From Spirogloea muscicola (Eukaryota > Streptophyta > Zygnematophyceae > Spirogloeales > Spirogloeaceae), in contig WELB01000017.1 in assembly GCA_009602725.1 (NCBI GenBank), forward strand, positions 1,163,925 to 1,215,424: DNA of 51,500 bases, given 5' to 3'. The notes under the pieces are model-generated. The model made no database searches and was not told the origin of the DNA. It saw only the letters and a list, made by a program, of their open reading frames with translations. This document shows, piece after piece, positions 40,469 to 51,500 of the stretch (position 1 is the stretch's first letter; each line of letters begins with the position of its first letter). The position numbers and the translations under genes are program-made.

Positions 40469-42239
40469 TTAGTACCAAGAGCCTACATCAGTGCTCTGTT
40501 GCCTGTCTGGGCGTTCGCCAAAGCTAAGCCTTCGGTCTGTGCTCTTGAGCCTGGTGCACCAAAGATCCTCCCGTGGACCAGCAAACTTCTCATCATCAAA
40601 GTGAGCTTCTGCTTGGGCCTCACACAAGGATCTTCGGCGCATGCGTGCATGTGCTGTCAGTCCTCCACTGAGGCTGTAGTGAGGCACACTTGACTCGTTG
40701 ATTGAAATAATGGCCGGTGAGCCTGCTGCTGAGGTCGATTCAGCTTCAGATGCTGATGACGACGTTATGTTGGATGCTGGCGCGCAGGTAAACAGGGTTA
40801 TGGTGCTGAAGGATCCACCTTGCCAAGCTGTTCAATCAATACATACAGACAGTGGCAGGAGTCAGCGCACCCCCTCCCTGTCTTGAAACGCCTCAACTTC
40901 TGGGCAACAGCGGTACAAATGTTGCATGGCACATGACCTGCCAAACTAGGCATACACACAGCAAGTCATGGCTGCCATCTTTCGAGCAAGCCACGCAGCA
41001 GATGCTCCTGAAGTGCTGGTCAACGTTCATCATGCCAAATTGCTCACCAGGGCTACTCCTTGGCTTCAGAGCAGCCTCTTGGTAGACGAGCTTCCCCTTG
41101 TGAAGAATGTGCACTGAGCATTGCAGAGGCCTCCCTCTCACACAGGCGTCGGCTGTCTTGCCAAGGCCCCTGCACTCATCAGTGCATACAGTCTTTGAGT
41201 CTTTCGTCCCTTCCATTCATGTAGCAGACTACGGACCTGCGTCAATTACGTCTGTCTTAGCAAAGGTGCACAGTTTCTACAGCAAGCAAGCACCTTGAGC
41301 AAGGGTGCAGAGGTTTATAAGACTGGTGCGCACCATCGGTGAACATGGAAGATGCTGCCGAGAAGCCGCCGTGGACTGGCGGATGGCGACGCCGAGCTGG
41401 TCATCACAAGCCGAGTGCTACCCGTGGTCCGCACCTCCCCCAAAATTCCCCGTGCATTCTCATCGTGGAGAATAGTCCGAGTGTCTACCAGCACCTGTTC
41501 CTGGTAAAATTCATAGAGTAGCAGGCGACATCAACCTCTTTGTGACACTTCCACTCCAGCTACTTCTCTATCCATCTGTGTGCTTGACATGCACGAGAAG
41601 GACAGCCTGTATAACACAGTGGCTGAAGATCCTGACCTGGGAATTTGTACACAGCTTCTTCAGCTGCCGCAGTTCGGGCTGCACAATGTACTCGAGGTGG
41701 GCCTGCACAATATGCGCCGCTGCCTCGCTCACCTTCAGCGTCGACGAGCCTGTGATGACAGCACATGCCATTCACGCCAGGTCAAGTCTCAGCCCGCTGA
41801 ACAGTCCATTGTTGCTCAATGCCAGGAAACACCTGCTTTCGTTTGCCAGTTAGGCCAAGCAGGCCCCTCAGCCTGACGCTCGGGCTTGGGCCTCAAATGG
41901 CGCCCCACGAGCAGCCTCGATATCATCAGCGACGAGACGGGCCTCTTCATTGTCCCCTTCTCGCCGGCACTTATTCTCGCTGCCTCTATTCCACAGCAAG
42001 CAAGGGCAAGAGCTGCTTGCTTGATCCAGGGCTTCGACACCATCTTAGGGAGGGCAGCGCCCGGCTGGCTCTCGGGCTGGGAAACGCAGGGCCGCACCTC
42101 CGACGGGCACCCGGTGCACGAAGTGCAGGAGGCAGATGGAGTCGCCTGGTCGTCGGAGGTGCTCGAGAGTCCACTGCACCGCCTCGGCGTTGGCCCGCGA
42201 GTCCCGGCCCACCAGGACGAGAATCTTATCGCCGGCCAT
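40469..42239 (-). CDS. Universal stress protein-like protein, copy 1, with C-terminal extension
   Basis: Exons in phase: 42239-42098, 41749-41637, 41494-41334, 41169-41048, 40776-40469, giving 281 residues from MAGDKILVLVG. The USP fold is seen as KILVLVGRDSRANAEAVQWT, LEHLRRPGDSICLLHFVHRV, KVSEAAAHIVQAHLEYIVQP, ENARGILGEVRTTGSTRLVM and RRLLGSIFHVHRW, then QCSVHILHKGKLVYQEAAL. The usual nucleotide loop Gx2Gx9G(S/T) is not clearly present, so ATP binding is doubtful. The last exon encodes an extra ~100 residues (PHYSLSGGLTAHARMRRRSL) outside the USP domain. The start is uncertain, because the frame is open further upstream without ATG. Copy 2 is at 45591-47430. USPs act in the cytoplasm in stress responses, and the role here is unknown. 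Confidence 0.75.
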
Positions 42240-43600
42240 GGCCAGGGCCCCGGGAAGGGCTGGCCGACGGGCCACGGCGGGGGCGGCGCCGCGGGGAGCT
42301 CGGGCTGTAGGCTGGCGGCGGCAGCACCATGGGAGGAGGGGGGCGCTCTTGTCGCGAGGAGCAGCACTTGTTGACGTGAGGCAATGGCTGTGAGAGGCCA
42401 GCCGAAAGGGGGTGTTTGGTGTCCGAAGCGGCCGCTAAGGAGGCGGTGGGCGGGAGGCCGGATCCCCATCATCCGTCGCGCCCGACGGCCGTGGGGCCCC
42501 CCGTCGGGAGGAGACGGCGGAGGCGGCCCCACATCACCCAAAGCGGGCCTCCCCAAGATGGAAACAGTCGGTGAAGTACGGACGGCCCGCCCAAAAGCGG
42601 AACGAAGCGGGCCAGTCCCATGTGGCCTATTGCCGACACGCTTCTGTGTCTCGCCAGGTGCGTCAGCCCAGCCCCCGCCCCTGGGCGGCTGCTGACTGAG
42701 CCATGTGACCAGCAAAGAGGCCACCTGCCAGGGCAACATCAGGCGCCGCCGTCGTGTCCTACTCGGTGTACCTCGGCCGATCGGTCGGTGCTGCTTGTCG
42801 TAATTGCCGGCACATGATCTAAAACGGGGGCACCTTTTGCGCCGACCGGGCCCCCCCCGGGCCGGGGACGGTAAGCCTGCCGTCGTGGGGGGCGGCCACG
42901 AGTGGCTGGGCGCGCGGGCGGGGATCCCGAGGCGGGCGAGAAGCGCCCCATAGTCTAGGCGGTGGGTGCTTATCCAAGGCACAGTGGAAAACGAAACGTG
43001 GTGCGCATGCTGGCCGTCCCTAGACGACAGGCGCAGCTCCGACCCCACCTCCCACTGCTTCGACAGCTCGGGCTTGCCTCTCACAGCCCTTGCCCCCCAT
43101 TGAGAGAGCCACATAATTCTCTTTTACAGCCACCGCCTTCTCGTGTGGGAGGGCATCTCGTCCAGCGGGTGCGATGAGGGGCCGGCCAAAAATGAGATCA
43201 GTAGAAGTCCCTCAACCTCGTGCCCTTGTCCCGTACCTGAGGATCCCTCTCGCGCTGGCCAACAGCAGTATTGCCGTCGAGCAGCCTCGAACTTGCTTTT
43301 AGGGTGACCATTGATAGCCACTGCCTACTTAGAAAACAGCTCTCCAGAGGCAGTGGCTGTGAAAGGCCAGCCCAAAAGGGATGTACAAGACGGAGAAGCC
43401 CTGTCAAGACAAGACGACAACGTTCTTTGGCCCTGCCGATCGCAGCCCCTAGTCGAAGAGGGGAAAATTGCAACTCTCGAACCCCCACCGACCCATCATC
43501 CTGCTGGACTACTACACGAACTGCCCCTTTTTGGTACTCGTGTTGGAGCTTGATCTCCCCGCCCGCTGCCGCCGCGGCCATGCACCAACCTCGCCGTCCT
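42240..43600. other. Repeat-bearing, very GC-rich stretch between USP-like genes
   Basis: Hairpin repeats occur at ~42380-42415 (GCAATGGCTGTGAGAGGCCAGCC), ~43060-43120 (GGGCTTGCCTCTCACAGCCC) and ~43330-43395 (GCAGTGGCTGTGAAAGGCCAGCCC). The stretch 42420-42960 is extremely GC-rich, with a 432-codon minus-strand open frame (43114-41816) that overlaps USP exons in another frame and repeats, so it is not credible. A minus frame from 43581 (starting MAAAAAGGEIKLQHEYQKGA, continuing VRVVVQQDDGSVGVRELQFS) looks protein-like for ~55 residues before entering a hairpin repeat. It might be an upstream exon of the USP-like gene. Confidence 0.4.
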
Positions 43601-45590
43601 AGGCTCTCTCCCCCTGTGCTTATACGCTAACGAACACGTACGCGACAATCCAGTACCCTTCCGACGGCCGCAAGCCTACGCCTTGGAGCGCCAGCGTTGT
43701 TGAGACAAACACGTCGGTTACTATTTGCGAGTGGACCTAATATTGTAAGAAGTTCAAAGCATCTGCTTTTCTTTGACCTGAAAGGAATTGCCCGAAGTAC
43801 TTGCTTCAAAGTGACCTGAAAGTGAAGTCAGCACTAGCTTCCATTACTGGACCTCACCTGCCACCGCGGCTGCTTTCCGGTCTGGTCTAATTTGGAGCTG
43901 CAAGGCTTGGAAGAACATCGCTGAAATCCTCAAGGCATGAGTTCACTCCGCCCCGTCTGCAGGCAGGCCGCGCCCCTCAGCATACTTGTCGTGTATCGTC
44001 TAATGTGACGAGGGTGGCTCGAACGTCATTCTGATAAGGAAGCCGAGGTGGCTGCAAACGTGGACATATGAGGCGCGTCCGTCATCAGCGCTCATTGTGA
44101 AGGAAGCACGGCACCTCCAAACCTACTGCCCGTCAAGGGAATAGGCCCTAGTTTGCCTGTACCACACTGGTATTGGTGCACGAATGCTGCCCCACGCGCC
44201 AATTATAAACTGAAATTGTCCAGAAAGAGAGGAGAGGTTTCTCCGAAGAGGGCGACTGCTTTGAGACGAAGCAGTCCTTCCAAATTGGGCTAATGGCTTG
44301 TCAAGGGCCTGCCCACATAAGAATGATGCTGAGATGGCTGCTGGAGGCCAGCCGATAAGAAGAGACTGGACAAGGTCCAAAGAAGAAGTACCAAAGGGGC
44401 GAGGGCTGCAAAGGGCCACCCACATAGAAGGACTACAAGGTCCAGAAAAGACGATTAACAAGTAGCATGATGGACAACAAGCTTTTGCGGCCAAAGGGGC
44501 CGTTTGCAATATTACCTTAGGCCTCCTCCACAGGGCTTCACTTTGCGCAGCCCCATATGTCGCATTAGCTTTCGCCTAGATGATTGATTGGCTTTTCTGG
44601 CATCCCTTCGGCTTCATGCGCACCGTGCGCCTTCTTCTTTTCACAGCCATCGCCCCTTGGCACTTGACTCGCTCTCGGTCCACTCCACTTTCTCGCTCTT
44701 GCCAGGCCACGAGGGCCTGGGCGCAGAGTAGCAGCGCAGCTCGAGAGCCTACTCCGAGAAGTACACAGCGGGTCACAACAGGGACTAATTCCCACTTGCT
44801 AGGCCACGGAGATCGTGACCTTGTGTGTCAGTTGCAGCTGTCGAACATTGTTTCGAGCTGCTCAGAGGCTGTTACATACAGGCTCGGCTTCACTTTAATG
44901 CCAGCGACATGCATTCAATGCAATCATGCAATTGATTGAAGCTCTACAGCTGCATAGCACAAGATGGCCAGCTGCCTCTAATGTAAAAGTCAGTCAAAAT
45001 TGCTGAATGCTAATGCATAAATTGTTGCAACACCGACAGCATTCTCGCCTGTCCAGCATTGTATGCTCACCATGTCTGATCTTGACTAGACTACATAGCG
45101 GCTGTATGACGAGCTCCGCCCATGTGTTGCCAAGCACTGCTTGGGGGCTGGAACAGCGGCGATGGTCCACTCATGCCGCGCTTGAACACTTAGAAGAAGA
45201 GCCTGCTTTCCCGCCGCTTTGGTTGTCATGGCCCTCCACAGAAAAGAAATCTCCCTAGCACCCCCTGTGAAGGAGCTGGATTAGCCCCTGCGAAGGAGCT
45301 GGATCATATTGGCGACTTCGTGTGGCCAGGCTATTGGAGGGTAGGTGGGCGCAGCTGGCATCTTGAGCAGTCTTCTTGACGTGGAAACAATGACATGGAA
45401 ACGATGACAAAAAAGCCGACATGGAGTACAGCACTAGCTGCTGTGCTCAGTTTTGTTCTTGTGCTCCACATCTGCTCCATGACAGGTCTGCAAGGTGTAG
45501 CCTGCTGCTCAGGGGCCAATTGTGCTTCTGTTGTCGACGAATTTTGGCGCCCCTTTAAAGCACCACACCTGAGACCGGTATTAGCCGGTA
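43601..45590. other. Intergenic region with hairpin repeats, no gene recognised
   Basis: Contains family-B-type hairpins at ~44330-44450 (GGCTGCTGGAGGCCAGCCGA, TGGACAAGGTCCAAAG and a second GGGCTGCAAAGGGCCACCC copy), and the dispersed motif CATGCGCACCGTGCGCCTTC at ~44613. Short overlapping frames only. The right part is the 3' flank of USP-like copy 2. Confidence 0.45.
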
Positions 45591-47430
45591 TTAGCGCCAA
45601 TTGCTCGCGGCAATGCTGTACGGCCTTTCGGGGCGCACCTCCAAGCTCACCCTCTGATCCATGCTCTTGCGCATGGTGAACCAGAGATGCTCCCTAGGTC
45701 CCTCACCCTTTTCATCATCGCCATGATCTTCTACCTTGGCCTCACACGATCTTCGACGCATGCGGGCGCGTGCTGTCAGTCCTCCACTGAGGCTGTAGTG
45801 GGGCTCAGCTGGCGAGGCCGCTGCTGAGTCCAATCTGGGTTCAGATCCTGATGACGATGTTGTACAGGATGTCGGTGTGCTTGAGAGGGACGACCGACAG
45901 CTAGGAGATCCAGCTTGCAGAGCTGTCCATGCAGTAGTAAAAGGCAAGCGGCACAAAGTAAGTGCAGGCTTACCACCATCAATCTTCGCAGAGGGTGTGA
46001 GCTTGCAAAGAGTTGTGCCCGCAAGCCATGGCTGTCTTGATGATGGGAAAGTACGGCGAGTGCTGCCACTACACGTGGCAACAGTCTAGCACTCCACACC
46101 AGCAATGTTGCTCACCTGATGTGTTGATCGGCCTCAGAGCGGCCTCCTCATACACGAGCTTGCCTTTGTGGAGGACGTGCACTGAGCACTGCATAGGCCT
46201 GCCTCGAACACACACGGCGGCTGTCTTGCCAAGACCCCTGCATCAACCAAGGCAGAAATGTTGCACGGTCCTTCTGCCCTTCTCGTATATTCTCATGTTG
46301 CGAGCAGGTGAGCCCATCCTCAGACCGCGACAGTGGTGCTCATTGGAAACCCGTGGCTGAAGCTGCTCTAGAATTCACCAAACAAGGCTGAAGTAATCCT
46401 TATGAAGTGGCTGCTCACCACCGGTGTACGTGGAAGATGCTGCCAAGAAGCCGCCGTCGGTTGGCGTGTGGCGCTTCTGAGCTGCTCATCACAAGCCGGG
46501 TGCTTCCTGATTTCCAAACCTCAGCTAACACCCCACGCGCTTTGTCATCGTCAAGTGCAGTCCGAGCTTCCACCAACGCCTCCCCCTGAAGAACGACGTC
46601 AACCTCCTCAGTCAAGTTGGTCGTCGACAACCTTAACTTCAACCTCTTCCTCTTTAGACCTTTTGTTGCAACCAGCAACTACGAGAGGTTTACACAGGCT
46701 ACTCTGCAGTACGACGTTGTTGGGGGAAGGCCTCACATGTAGGTTGGTGCAGAGCTTCTTCAGCCGCTGCAACTCGGGCTGCACTATGTGTTCGACGTGG
46801 GCCTGCACGATATGCGCAGCTGCCTCGCTCACCTTGAGCGTCGACGAGCCTGTGACAGAACACATGCAGCCACGTCAAGCTCAGACCGCTCCTATGGAAC
46901 CAGGAACAGGCTCCGAAAGTCCAGCAGGCGCTGCTCTGCAGCCTGAACTGGCAGCTCCGACCGGCGCCTTTGTGGGGCCAGGCTCTGCTTATGGGCCAGC
47001 TGCAAGAGGACACCCCATTCCATTTTCTCGTTGCTATCGTCTTCTGCTCTTCTGCCTTCCTCCACGCGCCGCCGCGGGCGCCCATAGCAGCGTCTGCCTG
47101 GTCCTCGCCGAGACCTCGATCGCTCTCCCAGGAGCGCATCAGCGGAGTGGACCTCGGATAGGCCTATCGGCTTTGTGCCCCTAAGAGGTGGTACACGGTG
47201 GCCTCGTCCTTCTCAACAGGCAGCCACCATCGCCCAGGTCCTCGATGATGTCGCTTAGAGCGAAGCGGCGCACCTCCGACGGGCACCTGGTGGACGAGGT
47301 GGAGGAGGCAGAGGGAGTCGGCGGGGCGCAGGAGGTGGCGGACGGCCCACCGCGCCGCCTCGTCGTCCGCCCGCGGGTCCCGGCCCCCCACCACCACCAC
47401 CGCGCGCTCGCCGCCGGCGGCANCGGGCCG
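45591..47430 (-). CDS. Universal stress protein-like protein, copy 2, with C-terminal extension
   Basis: Exons in phase: ~47430-47274, 46849-46737, 46585-46419, 46237-46116, 45847-45591. The first exon reads RAVVVVGGRDPRADDEAARW, AVRHLLRPADSLCLLHLVHQ. Then KVSEAAAHIVQAHVEHIVQP, EALVEARTALDDDKARGVLA, EVWKSGSTRLVMSSSEAP, RRLLGSIFHVHRW and QCSVHVLHKGKLVYEEAALR follow, with tail EPHYSLSGGLTARARMRRRS. The second and fourth coding exons are 113 and 122 nt, exactly as in copy 1 (40469-42239), so the pair is a segmental duplication. The N terminus is unresolved. Upstream sequence has an N at 47423 and a telomere-like tract (47573-47590) that may lie in a 5' intron. Function as for copy 1, with the ATP loop again degenerate. 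Confidence 0.75.
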
Positions 47431-48635
47431 CGGGGGGAGGGGGAATCCACAGCGGGGCCCCGACGTGCCCCCTCCTGGCGCGCCAGCTGGCGCCCGCTCG
47501 CCGACGGCCCTCCGCTGCCGCCAGGGGCCCCCGAGGCGGGCACCACCTGACGCTCTCCCGCGGCGCGCACGTGGGGTTTAGGGTTTAGGGCTGTCCAAAA
47601 GACCCCTACCGCCGCCGCCGCGGCCAAATCCTCCCCTCCCCTCCACCCCGGGGGAGGAGAAAGCGCTCCCGCACCCAGATTCGGCCGCAGAGGGTCCCCA
47701 CTGGGCAGGCTCGAGCGGGACGGGCGCGCGCCTCACCGCCTCCTCGTGGGCGCCGAGGCCTTGCGGGTGACGGGATGCCATGGCTCTAGAGACGCACCTG
47801 GCCGTCAGGCCCGAGCGGCCCGTAAGGCACGGCAAGGAGAGAGCTAGCACATGGCTCGGCCTTGCGGCCTCGTCGTCGACCAAGCACCGGCTGAGCCACG
47901 GCCTCGCTGCTTCATGAGGTGACTCTAGCATTGACTTGGAGCTCCTTCCTGAAAGGCAGTACGTGCAGGCAGCCAGCTCAAACATTTCACGTTGTGTTGC
48001 GCGAGAAGATGTCAACGTGAGGTTGTCGGTACCTTGTGTCAGGTTCTGTAAGTGAATCGGAATGCCATGATTACACTTCGCTGGTCACAGACTGTGTCTT
48101 GCTCGGTTCAGCAGGTGAGCACGGCTACTATCACCTGAGCTCCTCTGATGCGCTTCCAACACAAAAGCCACCCGCTCGAAGCCAATACCAGCTGCTGTGC
48201 GCTCGTCTCCTCACATCTCTCGCTTGAGCTTGACAGCCTGGATGCACCTTCAAGGGGGTGGAAGTCAGGGTCGACCACACAGTTGCTGTTGGTTGCCCTG
48301 CAAAAGAGTGCACACCTTCCTGCTCAGGAGCTCAGGAGCTCACCTGAGCTCCTGCTCAAATCGAGCATGTGCTGCCACTCAGGTGCGGCGCTTGCTCAAC
48401 GGCCTCAAGCGGTTGTGTGCAAGTGTACTTCCCAATCTTGCTCTGTCGATCAACCTGATCCACATTGCTTGACTCTCTGTCTGTGACAGACTTTATTGTC
48501 CTTGCACTTACTTGCAGCACCCGCTGCCGGCTCGCCCCACATTCCAGGTGCCAAAGTCGTCTTAAGCTAGCCAGTACTAACTGTTCAGCTAGCCAAGTAC
48601 AGATCTTGGAGGCCCGGTACTGTTTGAGACGAGTC
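47431..48635. other. Region upstream of USP-like copy 2; possible unassigned exons
   Basis: 47573-47590 carries GGGTTTAGGGTTTAGGGC, a telomere-like tract. A GC-rich minus frame (48015-47578) could supply 5' exons of USP-like copy 2, but nothing in it is recognisable. On the minus strand around 48250-48300, ATNSNCVVDPDFHPLE is bordered by AG and GT in the right places. I cannot place it in a family. Confidence 0.3.
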
Positions 48636-48930
48636 CCACTTGGCACAAACATACCTGGCATAACAAGCTTGCATAAGTTTACTGTGATTCTGGGTGTTGA
48701 TTACCCCAAAGAGAGATAGCGCAATATTAACGCGCAGCAGTAGGAAAAGGAAGGGGGACCCCATTTGGCATCCCTTTGTGTAAGGTGATAAATTTCTGTC
48801 CCACTGACAAGAACCAAACTTTGAGAGTCGTAATAGTGGTCCACAAGAATTCACCTGGAGCTACCAGGAATTTATGGCGCCAACTTGAAGAAGCCGCTGC
48901 GCGGTCTAGTGGAGCAGAAGCAGAAGCCAA
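48510..48930 (-). pseudogene. Possible reverse-transcriptase relic
   Basis: Minus strand reads APGEFLWTTITTLKVWFLSV, GQKFITLHKGMPNGVPLPFP, resembling the RT segment (…LxxGVPQGSPLSP). It is followed after frame changes by PSGTRLKQYRASKICTWLAE. It is too degraded to assign to a class. It could equally be part of an unrecognised gene. Confidence 0.3.
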
Positions 48931-49177
48931 TAGTGGGCTTCCGAGTCGGATAACTCAACGAAGAATCACCTTCCTGTCTTGTGCCTCTAATGTGACGCCC
49001 TGAAGCATATCTAAAATTCAATCCACACTGCTCACACGGGACTGCATGCGAGATCTTCACATTTGCTAAGCACGCTTTTCAAGCCAGTGGTGCTACACAA
49101 CAGCACGCTGGGAGCTTCTTAATCAAATAGCAGCCAAATCCACTCACCTAATAATCTGCTACAGTAGGTAGTCCTAG

Positions 49178-51500
49178 TCACTCTTCAGATGGCTGGGGCT
49201 CTAGTATGGTACAGGAGTGGGTGGCGAGAAAGATTTTTGCGACAAGCGCGGGCTCCGACGGCATTTTGAGGCAAACTCGGCAGAAGGCATGCGAGCACTC
49301 AAGCACCACGCCCCAGCTCGAGGCATGGCAGTACGTGCAAAAGCACCCCTGGATGCCATCAAGTCGACGCAGCCGTAGGCCCTGGTCAGGCACGGTGGTC
49401 AGGCTCAGGAGCTCCCAGCCAGCCACCGGCTCTATCCAGGATGCCGTCTGCACTCCTGACGCAGTGAGGAACATATCTGCACCACTCCAGCAGAGCAATC
49501 GTCCACTACTTAAGACCACCTGTGGTCCCGACGAGAAGCGACGCTGTAGACTGCAATGCATTGAAGCAGCCCCACATTGACGAGCTGGAGATGCCATACT
49601 TGGTGGATGAACACCTGAATATCTGCAATGCTCGAAAGGACCGTACAGAGGTGATCCAAGGCTAGCAGAAAGCAACAGGGGACCAATAACATGGCACCCC
49701 AGAGAGGGTAGGACATGGCACACAAACCAGCCAGCAGCTTTTGGCTAATGGAAGGAGGAGATCCGCAAGTGTCACAGAAGGCATGCCCGTAGAAGACCGA
49801 CACGATCCACGTCGGACCACCTCCCTGGCACTGGCATCTGATTGGCGGCCCGTCCTTCCCAAGCCTGACCACCCGCACGAGTCTCGAGGGGTCTGCCAGC
49901 TTTGAAGGAAGATTGAGCAAGCCTAGAGGAGCACCTGACACACCCTGCATGTTCAGGACGAGCCAAAGATACTATGCTCGTCAGCTGGAGGCCTTGCCAA
50001 TCCTCCACAGTGAACAGATTTGCATAGACATGTCTTGCCAGAAAAGCAAGTTTTCAAGTGATATTCGAGATGGATAAGAGATGGAGCCTAGGGACTTCAA
50101 GCTCTTTCAGAATGACAGCAGCAGATGAATGCACGAATAGGTGACAGAGGCCAACTGCCAATTGCACCTCATCGACATCCCGCCAAGGTGCATCATATAT
50201 CAGGATGCGAAGGAACTCCATCTCCCTCCGGAGGCGAAAGAGCTCGTCATCTGTCATCTTGGGCAGCGCTGTGAAGCTCTCATATCGTAGAAGCCAGAGG
50301 ATCTGGGCGAACAAGGATTCATCACACTCCCATATGAACGTCATCTGCAAGGCAGCGAGCAGATAGGCAAGCTCGCAAGGTGAGCAGAGCGAGCAAGAGC
50401 CTCGCTGCTTGTACCCAGTTTGGTTCCTCAATCATATCCAAGCACAGGGAAAGTTGCCTCAGGCATGACGACCAGTAAAAATTTGCAGGCAGAAGGTGAT
50501 ACCCACTTTGTGTGTATACAACATGACATTCACATGGTACTGTCCTCTTGCTGCAGCTGGCCAGGAGACAAGCTCGTGCACATGGTACTGTCCTCTTGCT
50601 GCAGCTGACCAGGAGACAAGCTCGTGCAGAGCTTGCAAACAGACTTAATTGTTATGTACCTGTGCATTCTGGGGGGCTGGCACATCAGTCGACGACTCTG
50701 CTGCCTCCTCTGTGGCCTGCCTGTGCTGCCGCAGCTTCTCTTGTATTGCAACTCGAAAGTAGCCTGCCTTGCGCAGCAGGCCCGCACTCACGCAGAACGG
50801 CGTCCTCTGCAGTCGAGATCGAGTCCATGTCAGCCAAGATCGAGTCCATGTCAGCCAGCGTAATGCAGCTGAATTCTAGTGCGTCTGTGCTGGTAATGTG
50901 TTAATAATTCTTGATGAGGAGCTCAGAACAAGGCCAAGGAGCAGAAGGCTGAACATTGCTCAGGCATTGGCATGACAATCAGCTTGGCATCATGGACGAA
51001 TCTCGGAGAGCTGGCACTGGTAGTCGCCGCCACTTCTTTCTGGTAGCCGAGCTGAAGCTGGCAAGGAGCCACTTCACTTGGCAATGCAAGCTACTGCTAA
51101 TGTAGGCTTCTAGGGGCGCAGCCAGCATTGTGCCACTGGCTAAGCGGCTTCCCATGGCCAATGCAGGCCTCCCCACCTTGGTCCCGACGAGGACCGTGAT
51201 GTCCTGCGTGTAGCTCGGAAGCGGCGGCGGCGACGGCCCCGGCCCGTCCGCGCGCTGGGCGGCCTCCCAGGCGGCCGGCGAGGGCCCATTGCCCGGGCCG
51301 TCGTCGGCGCTGTCGTCGCCGCCGGCAAAGCCCTCCATGGCCACGATGCCGTTGCGGCCGGCGCTGGCGACGGAGATGAAGGCCCGCCCGGAGCCTTCCC
51401 GAGACGGCGGCGCGGTGCCGGAGGGCGAGGCCTCCGGCGAGGCCTCTGGCTTGGCGGCGGCGGCGAGCGAGGGGTCGAGCGCGGCGGAGAAGCTGCGCAG
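49178..51500 (-). CDS. BTB/POZ (KCTD/T1-like) domain protein, 5' end beyond window
   Basis: Exons in phase: 51500-51177, 50806-50660, 50344-~50190, then less certain exons ~49950-49790 and ~49520-49178. A low-complexity acidic and proline-rich N terminus leads into the BTB fold: YTQDITVLVGTK joined to RTPFCVSAGLLRKAGYFRVA, then FIWECDESLFAQILWLLRYE, FTALPKMTDDELFRLRREME and FLRI. The KCTD/T1 pattern is DITVLVGxK, a helix ending LLRKAxYF, and FxxILxxLRxxxxxLP. BTB proteins usually oligomerise, and KCTD types often adapt substrates to CUL3 ubiquitin ligases. The downstream part has Cys pairs (QCQGG...HAFCDTC; CFCTYC...CSHAFCRVCL) suggestive of a zinc-binding module, but I could not settle its splicing. 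It runs off the right edge. Confidence 0.65.
50533..50628 (+). repeat. 48-bp tandem duplication
   Basis: Two consecutive units beginning CATGGTACTGTCCTCTTGCT and ending AGACAAGCTCGTGCA differ at about one position (CTGGCC versus CTGACC). They lie in an intron of the BTB gene. A second, 21-bp duplication (AGATCGAGTCCATGTCAGCC twice) is at 50817-50858. Confidence 0.85.

Noticed and set aside
41816-43114. 432-codon minus-strand ORF
   Set aside because: It overlaps the USP-like exons in a different frame, runs through hairpin repeats and extreme GC sequence, and has no family motif. Long ORFs are expected in GC-rich DNA.

Overview
This window is nuclear DNA of a eukaryote in the green lineage, most likely a green alga. 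The evidence is many short GT-AG introns (about 60-350 nt, with some longer ones), GC-rich exons, telomere-like TTTAGGG/CCCTAAA tracts, and plant-type genes: a DUF248-type (QUA2/TSD2-like) methyltransferase and a MOC1-type organellar Holliday-junction resolvase. It is not bacterial: almost no gene is one uninterrupted ORF, and most models below were assembled by joining exons with compatible splice phases. I did this by eye, with no transcript data.

Layout, left to right. (1) 66-6240 (-): an 18+-exon membrane-anchored leishmanolysin-like M8 metallopeptidase running off the left edge. (2) 6260-10980: repeat-rich DNA with hairpin repeats, direct repeats and a decayed 5'-truncated LINE. (3) 11302-13242 (+): complete MOC1-like resolvase, then 13762-14420 (-): a TIM17/22/23-family gene whose 5' end abuts a repeat cluster. 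(4) 14430-17650: more LINE tails, a copia integrase relic, a poly(A) run and a 257-nt N gap. (5) 17649-21408 (+): DUF248 methyltransferase, 5' end lost in the gap. (6) 22149-23978 (+): F-box/LRR gene, converging on 24041-25771 (-): DSCC1 (DCC1), the cohesion-establishment subunit of Ctf18-RFC. (7) 25772-28840: repeats. (8) 28843-34084 (-): a glycosyltransferase locus in which GT61-type and GT7 (beta-1,4-galactosyltransferase-like) domains appear to be spliced into one two-domain protein. (9) 34482-39415 (-): a LINE cluster with one intact, single-ORF, restriction-like-endonuclease (RLE) non-LTR retrotransposon flanked by same-orientation fragments of its own family. (10) 40469-42239 and 45591-47430 (-): duplicated universal-stress-protein-like genes with identical lengths for two exons. 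(11) 49178-51500 (-): a BTB/POZ (KCTD/T1-like) gene running off the right edge.

The host genes are ordinary housekeeping, wall or secretory-pathway and DNA-maintenance genes with no evident operon-like logic. Between and inside them lie two families of RLE retrotransposon (called A and B here). Most copies are 3' fragments, and each family ends in a short hairpin: GGCC-loop-GGCC in A, GGCTGG-loop-CCAGCC in B. The most unusual observations are the GT61-GT7 fusion, the intact LINE that begins directly against the 3' tail of another copy, the many hairpin-tail repeats, and the telomere-like tracts inside introns.
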